From NCBI GenBank assembly GCA_015680685.1, contig MNCI01022206.1, positions 181,925 through 245,924 on the forward strand: DNA of 64,000 nt. The letters are read 5' to 3'. Origin of the DNA: Gnetum montanum (taxonomy: Eukaryota > Streptophyta > Gnetopsida > Gnetales > Gnetaceae). Under the pieces are notes generated by a model, which was not told where the DNA came from, made no database searches, and was given only the letters and a program-made list of their open reading frames with translations. Position numbers and translations under genes: made by a program. This document shows, piece by piece, positions 24,831 to 33,978 of the stretch. Position 1 is the stretch's first letter, and each line of letters begins with the position of its first letter.

Positions 24831-25132
24831 CTCACTATAGGTGTCAGAGTTGGATGACGAGAGTCTTTGAGTATTGTTGGGGTGTTCATAAATGTAGGGG
24901 ACTCCTGCATAAGGTTGAGTACTCTAGACTTCATCTTCATCATCTATTTTTTTGGTTCTCCAATGAATTGCCTCATTAGTGGTTGCGCAATCATAGTATT
25001 GTGAGAGAGACATTGTTGTGAAATTGTGTGTGAATTTGTATGTGACTTTTTGTAATTATTTCTCCCTAAAATATATATCGTTAGTTCCTATACAACAACC
25101 TTGTATGATATAACTAATCTAGAGAACTAGCA

Positions 25133-25155
25133 TCGTTCCCCAGCAACGACACCAA
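25133..25155 (-). other. B-minus primer-binding site
   Basis: The minus strand reads TTGGTGTCGTTGCTGGGGAA directly after the 5' LTR end. It corresponds to TAGGCGCCGTTGCTAGGGA in B-plus, the Athila/Tat-type PBS region. The GGCGCC core has changed to GGTGTC. Confidence 0.75.
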
Positions 25156-25893
25156 TGATGAGTGGCAAGGTACCCCTACACTCAACCATACAAATACGAG
25201 TGTCTCATGCACAATCCGGTTGAACTCTACAAACTAGCTAGTTGTGGTATCTAGAAAGTTATTCTTAGGTCACAATTCGCTATCTTCCCTCTTGGACTAG
25301 TATTAGCTTTGTCACATATGATTTAGTCCAGAGTGAGGTATGTGATTTTTATAGCTTTTATATTTTTAATGTCTTATGCTAATGAGGAAAGGTGAAGAGA
25401 AATAAATGGCTAGCTTTTGCTAACTATTCACTAACTAATTTCTAACTATTCCTAACACCAGTATTCATTCCCACTTGCCGCACACACCATGACCTAGTGT
25501 AACACTACTGGGATTACCAAACACTAATTGTTACTGGGTTACTAAGCACTACACACATGTTCGAAGTGGTTGTATTGAGTGTACTTAACTAGGAGAGTCA
25601 GAGGGTTAAGAGAGAGATTAATTAACTAGAAAAGCATTTAAACATTTAAAAATAATTAACTACTACTTAGCTTAGTCCATATGCTGCAAGGTTTATCAAA
25701 AAGTTCATCTTTATTGCCGTACACAAATGTGTGCTTAGGTACAATTTGCTCGAATAAAGATCCGTTCACTTTGAGACTCCTACTGTGGGCACATGGAAAT
25801 TATTCTAACTCTGGAATGGTAAAACTACTATAGTTTGGCTAAGGGTCTAAGTCTAAGTGCCTAGAACAAGGAAAGCCACCTCTTATTTATAGG
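25156..25893 (-). repeat. B-minus 5' LTR, truncated in U3
   Basis: Aligns to 20037 onward up to the TATA-type word CTTATTTATAG at 25881-25892, then homology stops and minisatellite begins. The missing part is the outer U3 with the GATATC palindromes. The element has lost the likely enhancer part of its promoter, and no target duplication remains at this side. Confidence 0.85.
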
Positions 25894-26060
25894 CTCCCTA
25901 GCTAGAATAGCTCTAGCATAGTCTCAATGAGATGAGGCTCCCTAGCTAGCCAATGTAGCTCTAGCATAATTTTAGCAAGGATGAGGATTCTGCAAGGCCA
26001 ATGTAGTTCCATGAAGACAACGTAGTTCTACAAGGCTAGCATAGTTTGATGAAGCAAGGA
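25894..26060 (+). repeat. Degenerate minisatellite, right part
   Basis: Three to four units of about 44-49 bp: GGCTCCCTAGCTAG then TAGCTCTAGCATA then a GATGAG end, starting near 25893, 25937 and 25986. Later units drift to CAATGTAGTTCCATGAAG and GTAGTTCTACAA. It matches the repeat left of B-minus. Confidence 0.65.
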
Positions 26061-26279
26061 TAGTTTCCAAAGTTTTTTTTACTATTTATGGCATTCAACA
26101 TAGTTTGCATGTCCTAGGTACATCAAAGCTTACCAAAAATGGAAAACTATGTGGGAATGATGGCCTGTGATGCCTGCAAATCACATCAATATATTAGCAA
26201 TCATGATAGAAATTTGCACCACAAAACCAACAACCAATGCATTTTCAAGTTCCTCATAATTCCAATGCATTAGATATTC

Positions 26280-27640
26280 ATGTACCGTTTGGTTCCTTGT
26301 GCTTCTAGCTTCTGCTGCTTTTAGCATAATAGGTTTTCTTGGTAACTTAGATGGTCTTGGATCGTTAAGTACATCTTTTAGGATTTATAGACTATCCTCC
26401 AAGTTAGAGGTAAATACCTTATCATGGTAAAAACTCAAATCCAAAATATTGAATGTGTATGAAAATGAAAAATGGTTAGAAATGTCAAGTTCATAAGCAT
26501 TGTCATTCACTTTGGTCTTGATCTAAAATGAACAAATATTCTTGGATTTAAGCTTGGATAATTTTAAATTCCACATTCTCTCCTTACCTAAATGAAGCCA
26601 TATATGATCTCTAACTCTAAAGGCCACTCTCCTCTTTCGCAAGTTCTTTGTAGTGGTTTTCCTTCAAGTTTTGTCTTCACTTATGCAAGTGTTGCATGCT
26701 TTTTACAAAATCATAGCTAACATGGGCACAATCATCAAATTATTTCAAATCATTTGTCATTCTAGGGATATAGCCATATTTTTCCTCAAATAGGCTTTTC
26801 CCAATGCTAGAGTGACAAGAATTATTTTAACTAAACTCAACATATGACAAACTATTTTCCCACCTATTGGGCTTATTCTCACAAAGACACCTCAAAATTT
26901 TGAGCAATGATTTGTTTAAAAATTTATTTTGGCCATTATTTTATGGATGATAGGTACTAGAAAAAGATAATTTGGCATCCAATAGATTTTACAATGACCT
27001 CCAAAAGGAACTTGTAAATTTAGAGTCTCCACCACTTACAATGTTTAATGGAAGACCATGTAATCTTATAACATTTTGAAAGTACAAGTGAGTAACATGA
27101 GATGCATAATTGCTTCTTTTACAAGGAATAAAATGGACAATTTCAGTGAATCTATTAACAAAAAAAAAAAGAAAAAGGAATCACAACCATCTTGTGTCCC
27201 AAGAATTCCATAAATAAAATCCATAGAGATACTTTCCCATTGAGCAATAGAAATGGATAAAGGCAAGTAATGCCTAACAATACTTTTACCTTGCTTAAAT
27301 TTTTAATAAAGAAGACACTCTTTGATAAGTTTATTTATGTCATTTCTCATACTTGGGCAATAGTAGATCTTCCTCATAAGTTCATAAGCCTTTATCTTGC
27401 CCATGCATCTAGCCATACTACAATTATGCTTTTCTCCCAAAATATTTGATCTACAATCACATTTTGGTATACATATTTTATTCTCTTTTGAATATGATGC
27501 CCTAGATGATAGTCTTTCCACCCATCCATTTTATCAAGTAATGGAGCATGAATTTCCCTCCAAAACTCTTGAACATCAACATTATGAGAATGTAAGAAAG
27601 TCAAGTTTTGAAGTCCTTATACTTGAGCACAAGAGTGATT
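26280..27640 (-). pseudogene. Element D integrase
   Basis: The minus strand gives a zinc-finger region at 27521-27303 (KAYELMRKIYYCPSMRNDIN, KLIKECLLY), then the core at 27266-27066: PLSISIAQWESISMDFIYGI and LGTQDGCDSFFF, matching chromoviral PWEDISMDFVLGLPRTQ with the first catalytic aspartate retained in MDF. The C-terminal GPY/F-like part near 26640-26400 reads FRVRDHIWLHLGKERM, VNDNAYELDISN and FNILDLSFYH (family VWVHLRKERFP, INDNAYKLDLP, FNVADLSPF). I see no chromodomain after it, as in Reina relatives with short tails. The T-run in the core causes a frame disturbance. Confidence 0.82.
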
Positions 27641-28150
27641 GACAACTTGAATTCTTAACAGAGCATATGCCACTACATTAATTTTTCTACTTTTATGTTT
27701 CAAAAGAAAATGAAATATTTGCAATTATTTCGCTCACTTCATAAGTTTGGCACTCCATTTCTCTTAATAATTCAAAAATTGAAGTGTCCTATGATAAGTA
27801 AAAAAAAAAGAAACTTTGATCCTAGTAAGTAATGTCTCCAATGTTTAATGGCTTAAAGTATAGCATATAAATCCCTTTTCATACACATAATAGTTTTATC
27901 TATATTCATTTAATTTTTTTTTAAAAAAATGCAATTGGCTTATACTCTTGATAAAGCACATCTCTAATAGCAAGTCCACTTGCATCTACCTCCACTTCAA
28001 AAAAATTTTAGAAGTTTAGAATTTTCAAATCCAAGGCACTATAAATTTTCTCTTTTAATTCTTGCAAAGATTTCTATTTCTCATTATCCCACATAAAGGA
28101 TGAATTTTTCTTCAAAAAAGAGAGCATAGGACCTGTAATAGAACTAAACT
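27641..28150 (-). pseudogene. Element D RNase H
   Basis: The minus strand near 28130-27800 reads PMLSFLKKNSSFMWDNEK, SLQELKEKIYSALDLKIL, FFEVEVDASGLAIRDVLYQ, EYKPIAFF and later LKPLNIGDITY in a shifted frame (family LRALKHWEHYLL). The catalytic aspartate of DASG is kept. Stops and a frameshift follow. It is contiguous with the RT upstream. Confidence 0.8.
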
Positions 28151-28683
28151 TCATAATAAGTATCCATAGAAGCTATCTAAACTAAGAAAGGATTCCACCA
28201 CTTCCGAAACCCTAGGTGAAGGCCATTCTTTGATTACCTTAATCTTGCTTGGTTTCATCGTAACTTGGTTCTTGGAGATAACATGACATAAGTACATAAT
28301 TTCTCTCTTCATAAAGTGGCATTTCTTGGTATTGAATACCAATTTTCCCTCTTGTAATTTGGAGCATACCATCCTCAAATATTGTACATGGTCCTCTTCT
28401 TTACAACTATACATAAGAATGTTGTGAAAAAAAATATAACATTTACCAATAAAATCTCTTAGAAATTTATGCATGAACCTCATAAATATGTTTAGAGAAT
28501 TTGTTAACCAAAAAGACATGAGTAACCACTCATACAAGTGATATGATGTCTTCAATGCTATTTTTCATTCATCCCCTAGTCTAATCCCTATTTGATGATA
28601 ATCACTTTTTAAATAAATTTTAGAAAAATTCTCAACATTGGCAAGCATATCAAGAATATCATCTATCCTAGAAATAGGAAATA
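28151..28683 (-). pseudogene. Element D reverse transcriptase, C-terminal part
   Basis: The minus strand begins [20 protein letters not shown], then [18 protein letters not shown], and a 134-residue open frame (28555-28151) with TSYHLYEWLLMSFWLTNSL, NIFMRFMHKFLRDF, FFHNILMYSC, LQEGKLVFNTKKCHFM and KVIKEWPSPRVSEV. The family active site YFDDILVYS appears as FFHNILMYS, so both catalytic aspartates are lost. This part joins the N-terminal part at 30749-31130 across element F. Confidence 0.85.
28637..28683 (-). repeat. Duplicated RT segment, left of element F
   Basis: About 47 bp (ATTGGCAAGCATATCAAGAA and following) recurs at 30702-30748 with about seven differences. Both copies encode the RT stretch FPIxRxxDILDMLA on the minus strand. 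It is far longer than the usual 4-6 bp target duplication. Confidence 0.8.
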
Positions 28684-29239
28684 TGTGGCATCCCCATTCC
28701 TAGATGTCATGGCCAAACATCGAATATACATCATATTAGACATTAGGCATAAGATGATAATGTAGAAAACATCAAATATATGTAACATTCAACATTAAGC
28801 ATAAAGAAAATAATTGGGAAAATGTAGAAGAAAAGAGGAAGGAAATGCTTTATTAATATAGAATAATGTATCTAGATCATGCTTTGAGAGTGTTCCTTGG
28901 GGTTTTCTTCCTTTGGAATTTATCTCTTAGAGGCAATCCAGTAGTGCCACCATGGTTAGGCCTACAATAAACTAGAAGAGATGGTCAATCCTCTTCCTAT
29001 CGAGCTTCACCTGGTACTGGTTACTTAGCTTTAGCAACTCCACAACTCCATGTTTATATGACATGTAATGCCTAGGTATAAATACCTTAGTTCAAACCCC
29101 TAAAGGTCATCTTGAGAGACATGTATGTTATTATAACATGTCCTTTTAGGTCTTAATTATAACTTTCCTTTCATGTCTTGTTATGAAGAGGCTCCATCTT
29201 TATTATGAAGTAGAACCATTTGGGAACAGGGAAATTACA
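28684..29239 (-). repeat. Element F left LTR
   Basis: Matches 30249-30701 through TCCTAGATGT, AACATCAAATATATGTAACA, TTCAACATTAAG, GAAATGCTTTATT, AGTGTTCCTTGGG, TTAGAGGCAATC and GGTATAAATACCTTAG. Starts TGTGGCATCCCC and ends AAATTACA. The word TATAAATA at about 29078 could be a TATA box in plus orientation; the reverse complement also reads as a TATA-like word. Confidence 0.8.
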
Positions 29240-29714
29240 ATCTAACCCCCCTTAGATTTCATTTTGCCTCAAATGAGTCCACATTTAGTATCTTTTTCCA
29301 GCTCTAATGCTTCTTTTATGATTCTATGCTCTAATCATTTGATTTCTCCTTTGAAATTGAGGTTGTTTCTTGCTTATTCTGTAAAGAAGACATATGTGAT
29401 AAGAATATATATATCTAAGTATTAAATATTATTTTATCAATACTTTCATCATTTTCTAACATAATTACAAGAGTTGAATTAGGGATCTACTAACCATCAA
29501 TCACCAATTCTAACGAGGGTCACACAAAGTGCAACTTGTATTTGGTTATCTAAGTGAAGGTAGGACAAATCCTTATTCACAACTTGTATTACCATAGATA
29601 TTTTACTTATCAAATTAAAATATAAATTAAATAATAAATAAAATTATGAAAATTATAAATAAAATTAAGGTTAAGATACTTCCTGATCTTGATCAAACCT
29701 AGGATTAATAGAAG
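29240..29714. other. Element F internal sequence without gene match
   Basis: Starts with the PPT-like CCCCCC run at about 29245. The remainder is AT-rich and I see no protein similarity. It lies downstream of the CCR4-like fragment in the minus-strand sense and could be captured 3' UTR or intron, which I cannot tell. Confidence 0.4.
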
Positions 29715-30238
29715 TAGTAGTAGTTCTACCGTAAGTGGTATATGATCATATGATTCTATTTGGGATAGAAGAGCTTAATCTTGATTCTTCTCAATTTCTT
29801 CTTTATAAATTAACACTAATAACTTGGTAACTTGGAAGAATCAAACATTATACCAAATATAATCTAAGGTCTCAATGAAAAATGTTATTGATCTATCTTT
29901 ATTAATCATAGCAGAGTAATTATTGAACTATGGTTCTTAATGATTACTATCTATCAACATCATATGTTCATGAATTTTGGGACTTGATTTATCTATTGAA
30001 GAATTGAGCTAAGTAGAATATGCATTGGCCAATGGAATTACATGTTGAATTGATGGAACATTTTCTTCAAATCGGGTTCATCTTTCAAAGATTTTTTTAT
30101 ATATTTATATTTTAATAATTGATAAACACTACTTCCAACTTTTGCATTGAAGCCTCCACAAAGGACAATTGGCACTGGATCAATATGTCTTAGGAATAAC
30201 TCATTATTCAAACCTTCCTCTATTTGCTTATTTTTCAA
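29715..30238 (-). pseudogene. Captured fragment of a CCR4-type deadenylase (EEP domain)
   Basis: The minus strand reads LRHIDPVPIVLCGGFNAKVG, SSVYQLLKYKYIKKSLKDEP (30238-30038), then in a shifted frame IPLANAYST, ITFFIETLDYIWYN near 29850, and LSQIESYDHIPLTVE near 29735. In CCR4/nocturnin family exonucleases the C-terminal half has CGDFNS, then FTGTLDYIFY, then SSDHIAL in this order and at similar spacing. These enzymes shorten mRNA poly(A) tails. The fragment lacks the N-terminal half of the domain. The aspartate of CGDFN is glycine here and the serine before DH is tyrosine. Stops and a frameshift add to this, so it is not active. Placement between two LTRs indicates capture from a host gene. 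Confidence 0.7.
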
Positions 30239-30248
30239 ACTTATTCTT

Positions 30249-30701
30249 AGGAAATCTTGTTCCTAGATGTTATGGAAAACGTCAAATATACATTATATTA
30301 GACATTATACATAAGATAATATGTAGTAAACATCAAATATATGTAACATTCAACATTAAGTGTAAACAAAATAACAAGGAAAATGCAAAAGGAAAGAGGA
30401 AAGAAATGCTTTATTGATGCAGAATAGTGTATTTGATTCATGATCTGATAGTGTTCCTTGGGATTTTATTCCTTTGGCATGGATCCCTTAGAGGCAATCT
30501 AGCACTTCCACCATGATTAGACCTACAACTAGCTAGAAGGGATGGCTAGTCCTCTTTCTATCCTACTTCACCTAGCATCCATTACTCACCTTTACTAGCT
30601 CTGCAACTCCATGCTGATATGACCTCTAAGTTTTGGGTATAAATACCTTAGGCTAAATCTTCAAAGATCACCTCAAGAGGAATAAGAAATATATACCTTA
30701 T
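30249..30701 (-). repeat. Element F right LTR, truncated at its outer end
   Basis: Aligns with the left LTR from about TCCTAGATGTTATGG to CACCTCAAGAGG, then departs at AATAAGAAATATATACCTTA. The outer 100 bp or so of the left LTR (to ATTACA) have no counterpart. It contains GGGTATAAATACCTTAGG. Confidence 0.75.
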
Positions 30702-30748
30702 ATTGCAAGCATATCGAGAATATCATACAGCCTAGGAATAGGAAATCT
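30702..30748 (-). repeat. Duplicated RT segment, right of element F
   Basis: Second copy of the segment at 28637-28683, still in continuity with the upstream RT of element D. Confidence 0.8.
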
Positions 30749-31130
30749 ATACTTTATAGTAATTCTATTAACAACCCTAGAATCTATGCATATCCTTAAC
30801 TCATCAATATCCTTCTTTTGGACTAATATAGTTAGAACAACATAAGAAGAGATGGATTCCTTAATAAATCATTAAAAAGTAATTTACTTTCTTTCTTGAT
30901 TCTTCCCTCTAATTTGGATTCATGTGGTAGGCTCTTTCATTTGGAATTATGGATCCTAATATGAAGCCTATTTGGTGTTGGATGGATCTCATTAGTGGAA
31001 GTCCTTTTAATTTTTCCTTGAAGACATCAACAAATTCCAATGTTAACAGTTTCACCACTAGAGGAATTTTCTTTGTAGGCTCCTCTTGACCTATTGCAAG
31101 TGTTAACATGATAATAAAACCATGTTCAGC
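30749..31130 (-). pseudogene. Element D reverse transcriptase, N-terminal part
   Basis: The minus strand at 31109-30909 reads PLVVKLLTLEFVDVFKEKLK, GLPLMRSIQHQIGFILGSII, PNERAYHMNPN (family LPPLRxIQHxIDLxPGxxLPNxPAYRMNPKE). Beyond a stop, shifted frames give KKDIDELRICIDSRVVNRI and TIKYRFPIPRLYDILDMLA (family PKKDGTWRMCVDSRAIN). The frame then meets the edge of element F. It is the first half of the RT continued at 28683-28151. Confidence 0.85.
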
Positions 31131-31179
31131 CTCCTAATGTTCCTGTAGGTACTCTTACTCACTAAGTAAGATCAATGAA

Positions 31180-31600
31180 ACATTAATAGAAATAGTTTCC
31201 TTATATTACTGCCATGTTTTAGGGATGAATTCATGAATTCATGTATATCATCTTCTTTGGGAATAGATCAAAAATTTCTTGCATCACTAAAATAAGCCTT
31301 GTTGTCAAAGTTCAAAGGTCTTCCCAACAACATTACAATCAATCGAAAGGATATCACAATGCACCTTGTCTCTAAAGGATCTAATTTTGAAAGATAATAC
31401 ATCTTTCTTTTATCTCTTGGAAATGATTGTTAAAATGCCAATGGGCTCTATAGGGTTTAAGATGTGAAAATACCTTCAACCAAGCTTTGAAATAGCCTTT
31501 GAAGAGATCACATTTTCTTGATCACCACCATCAATCAAAATTTGTATTCATTTACCACTATCTAGATACCTAGCTCCAATCCTAAAGAACATCTTTCTTC
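31180..31600 (-). pseudogene. Element D protease
   Basis: The minus strand near 31560-31300 reads IQILIDGGDQENVISSKAIS, KLG, then FRDKVHCDILSIDCNVVGKT. Reina-type proteases have IIDGGSCENVVS as active site and EVLCDVVDMDxCHLLLGRPW as the second part. Here the serine after DGG is aspartate, and LLLGRPW is degraded to VVGKTF. Stops are present between the parts. Confidence 0.65.
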
Positions 31601-31699
31601 TAGGATCCTCATTGATATTCACATTTCTTATAAAAGTAAAAGAATTAATTTTAGTGCTATCTTCAATCATTGGTGTATGAGGATTACCTTAATTAGAGG

Positions 31700-32891
31700 A
31701 TTCATCCTTTTCCAAGGTTTTAAGCTTCTTACCTTTGGATATCTTTGTATTTTTAAACTTCCATTACTTGTGTCCCTTTTCACCACAATTAAAGCATTGA
31801 AGTTTGGATGCATATACATTCTTTTTTTATTCCTTCAATTCTTTAAGTTGTCCTTCTTAGAGTATTGACCTTTCTTGAACTTCTCTTCCTTTTCCTTTGT
31901 GTCTTCTTTGGCATTTTTATTCTCCTTGGCTTCCTTCTTATCTTTAGAATCTTTGGAGTCCTTGCCTTTAGAATATTTGGGACCTCTATTATGGCCTTAG
32001 AGTTTCTTGTTAGTCCTAATAGCTAAGTTAAAAGCCTCATGTAATGTTTGGGGATCATAGAATGTTAGCTCTTATTGGTATTCTTTCTTTAATCATCCTT
32101 GGAAATTGGCTGCTTGTTCATAATCATCATAATTAACTTTGCAAGTTGAGAGACTTTGCAAAAATTCATGTAAAATTCTTCAACACTCTTATCACCTTTC
32201 GTTAGATACTTTAATTTTTGAATTCCTTCTTACCTATGCTAGGTATTCCTAATTGTTTTAGCATGAACTACATCAAGGATCAATCTTTAATAGAAGTTAC
32301 ATTACTTACAAGGTAAGCATGGCTCTCTTTTTCCCACGAATTTGTGCCATACCATCAAGCTTGGTTTTAGCATATGGCATATTTTGATGATATTTTACAT
32401 CTTCTAACTCAAAGTACTTGTTCAAAGTATTAAGCTAAAAATAATGATTTAGTGCCTTTCATCCCATTGAAGGTTTTTACTTCCACATGGGACATTCTCA
32501 AGGCATTTCTAAAAGCCTTTGAAAGAGTAATATCTAATTATTCCTTTGGGTTACCTTAAGGTTTGGAAGTACATCAACTATTCCTTAGTCTTAAAAATCT
32601 CAACTTATAGGACCTTGATCAAACAATTGGAGAATTATAGTTTCCATCATATTCCTCATCTTTTCTAACTTATTCATCTTGAAAAGTAATGTCATCTTCA
32701 AGATTAGACATGGATGGTTATCCTAATGTAGAAAATTGAGAGTTAACATCTTGCTTAGTTACCCTTGGTTCTAGAGGCTAATCTTTATTTTTTTTAAGCT
32801 TTTCCATTCTACCCACAAGATTCTAGAGTGCATCACTCAAGTCCTTCATGTCCTTGTCTAAGCCCTAGAATGATTTCTTCTTGAGTGCCAT
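31700..32891 (-). pseudogene. Element D gag
   Basis: The minus strand from an ATG at 32891 reads MALKKKSF, stop, GLDKDMKDLSDAL, stop, NLVGRMEKLKKNK, then MSHVEVKTFNGMKG and, near 31790-31760, LQCFNCGEKGHK followed by a stop. The last is a CCHC zinc knuckle in which the fourth ligand appears replaced by phenylalanine or lost. A lysine/glutamate-rich stretch precedes it. Gag would package the RNA through the knuckle. It lies directly upstream of protease, as expected, and carries many stops. Confidence 0.65.
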
Positions 32892-33215
32892 GATCAAGTA
32901 GGCCTAAATAAAAAATTGAACAAAGACTTGAAAGTCATTACAAAAGAATTAAAAGTACTAACAACTCAAGGTGTAATACCTAAATAATTCCCACATACCC
33001 TAACTAAATAAGGTTAATGGGTATCTTGAACAATGAGATTTATCAATAAAAAATTTAATTGATCACACTAAATGACCAAAATAATACTAATTAAATCCTA
33101 ATTGAGTATGGAATTTAACATCAATAACATTGAAAACAAAAAAAAACTTGAAGAAGAGTGAATTCTTGTGAATTATTGTAGTGGATTCCTTGATGAAATT
33201 ATATTTAAATCATAT

Positions 33216-33227
33216 GCTTTGATACGA
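33216..33227 (-). other. Element D primer-binding site
   Basis: The plus strand reads GCTTTGATACGA, so the minus strand is TCGTATCAAAGC. This resembles the initiator-Met tRNA PBS TGGTATCAGAGC used by chromoviruses, with three changes. It lies about 325 bp upstream of the gag ATG in element sense. Confidence 0.6.
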
Positions 33228-33887
33228 ATCTAATGAGGACTAAGGCTTCAATAGAAAAAATGCAAACCCCAATCTTCAAACTTGTATTAGGAATTAAAAT
33301 AAGAAAGAAAAAATAGTTTTTTATTCTTGCAAAATCATGATAGATTTACAAGGCTAAAAGAAATTTGCCCAAGGATAGATAAGAGCTCAAGAGAATCACA
33401 CTTACAACTTCTCATACAACACACAATTGACAATGGTTGAAAGTCTTAGAGCATGGAAACTAAATGGAAGCTTAATTGGAGCTCAACTATCTTCCAAAAC
33501 TCTCTAAAATTCTCTTCCAATTCACTCCTCTCTCTCCCTCTTAAATGAAACTATTTGATCCCTTTTTATAGTCTTCTCTAAGTTCCCTTTTCATCTTTCC
33601 TTCCATTTGGTATTTAATTTGAAGTCTATTGGAATCTGTATAAAATGTCTTACAGAAGTAGGAAACATCCTTTCCAAACTAGCTAAATCTCAAATAATAC
33701 ATCCTGGAGTCAAGGGAGACATCTTCGATCAGCATGAGATGTCTTTCCCAAGTTGTCACTAATCTTAAGAGATGCCTTCCTTTTGCATGAGACATCTTGA
33801 TAGAGAGAATTAACAAAATTAAAATCCTTCTTAAAAGTCACACAAGTGGAATGCATTTCCAATTATATTTTCTTGCCTCTTGGACAT
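33228..33887 (-). repeat. Putative element D 5' LTR, interrupted by B-plus
   Basis: The sequence outside the PBS should be the 5' LTR. No partner LTR was found to prove it. It includes an untranslated-leader-like CTCTCTCTCCCTCTT run at 33528-33542 and the pentamer GACAT at 33883-33887, duplicated by B-plus. Any remaining part would continue at 40502. Confidence 0.4.
33883..33887. other. B-plus target-site duplication, left
   Basis: GACAT here and GACAT at 40497-40501 are identical and lie exactly outside the two LTRs. Confidence 0.9.
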
Positions 33888-33897
33888 TGATGAAACA

Positions 33898-33954
33898 CGA
33901 TATCGCATGAGCTGCGATATCGCATCCCATGCGATATAGTGTACGTGATATCGC
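33898..33954 (+). promoter_or_regulatory. U3 palindrome cluster (GCGATATCGC type)
   Basis: Four copies of a GATATC-centred palindrome: 33898-33905, 33914-33923 (perfect GCGATATCGC), 33931-33938 (degenerate) and 33946-33954. The cluster ends 16 bp before the TATA box. The 3' LTR of the same element keeps only one copy and B-minus has three. Position and symmetry suggest binding sites for a dimeric transcription factor, which is inference. Confidence 0.6.
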
Positions 33955-33970
33955 GGTTCGCCGCCAAATC

Positions 33971-33978
33971 TATAAATA
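33971..33978 (+). promoter_or_regulatory. B-plus LTR TATA box
   Basis: TATAAATA within CTATAAATAAGAGG. It is conserved at 39575-39582 in the 3' LTR, in the B-minus LTRs (inverted), and as a TATTTATAGG-like word in B5. Confidence 0.7.

Larger units (their letters stand above)
20037..25893 (-). mobile_element. B-minus: non-autonomous LTR retrotransposon with gag only
   Basis: Direct repeats 20037-20841 and 25156-25893 (LTR type B, starting TGATGAGTGG) enclose about 4.3 kb. On the minus strand the order is truncated 5' LTR, PBS (TTGGTGTCGTTGCTGGGGAA), gag, a long 3' noncoding region, PPT (CATGGGGGTA) and 3' LTR. I find no protease, RT, RNase H or integrase. It is thus a gag-only element, a class described in plants as TR-GAG, that must be moved by enzymes made elsewhere. 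The 5' LTR lacks its outer end, so no target duplication can be recognised. Confidence 0.8.
28684..30701 (-). mobile_element. Element F: 2-kb LTR element carrying a CCR4-like gene fragment
   Basis: Two direct repeats, 28684-29239 and about 30249-30701, flank about 1 kb without gag or pol. Left-repeat ends are TGTGGCA and ATTACA. A PPT-like run (minus strand AAGGGGGGTT) adjoins the left repeat, which makes the minus strand the likely sense. The internal region carries a gene fragment on the same strand. It lies inside the RT of element D. The right repeat seems to lack about 100 bp at its outer end. It is a small non-autonomous LTR element. Which element supplied the enzymes is not visible. 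Confidence 0.75.
26280..33887 (-). mobile_element. Element D: Reina-like chromovirus, decayed and interrupted
   Basis: On the minus strand the order is LTR remnant, PBS, gag (from 32891), protease, RT, RNase H, integrase. The phrases IQHQIGFILGSIIPNERAYHM (RT start) and ISMDFIYGILGTQ (integrase) are typical of Reina-type chromoviruses. Element F (28684-30701) splits the RT and B-plus cuts the right end at 33888. No 3' LTR is visible left of 26280, where the sequence gives way to the minisatellite region. It is dead by stops, frameshifts and insertion. Confidence 0.8.

Noticed and set aside
30038-30238. LINE endonuclease as the source of the CGGFN motif
   Set aside because: LINE endonucleases also have GDFN, but the following LDYIWY and YDHIPL pieces and their spacing fit CCR4-type proteins better, and no LINE RT follows.
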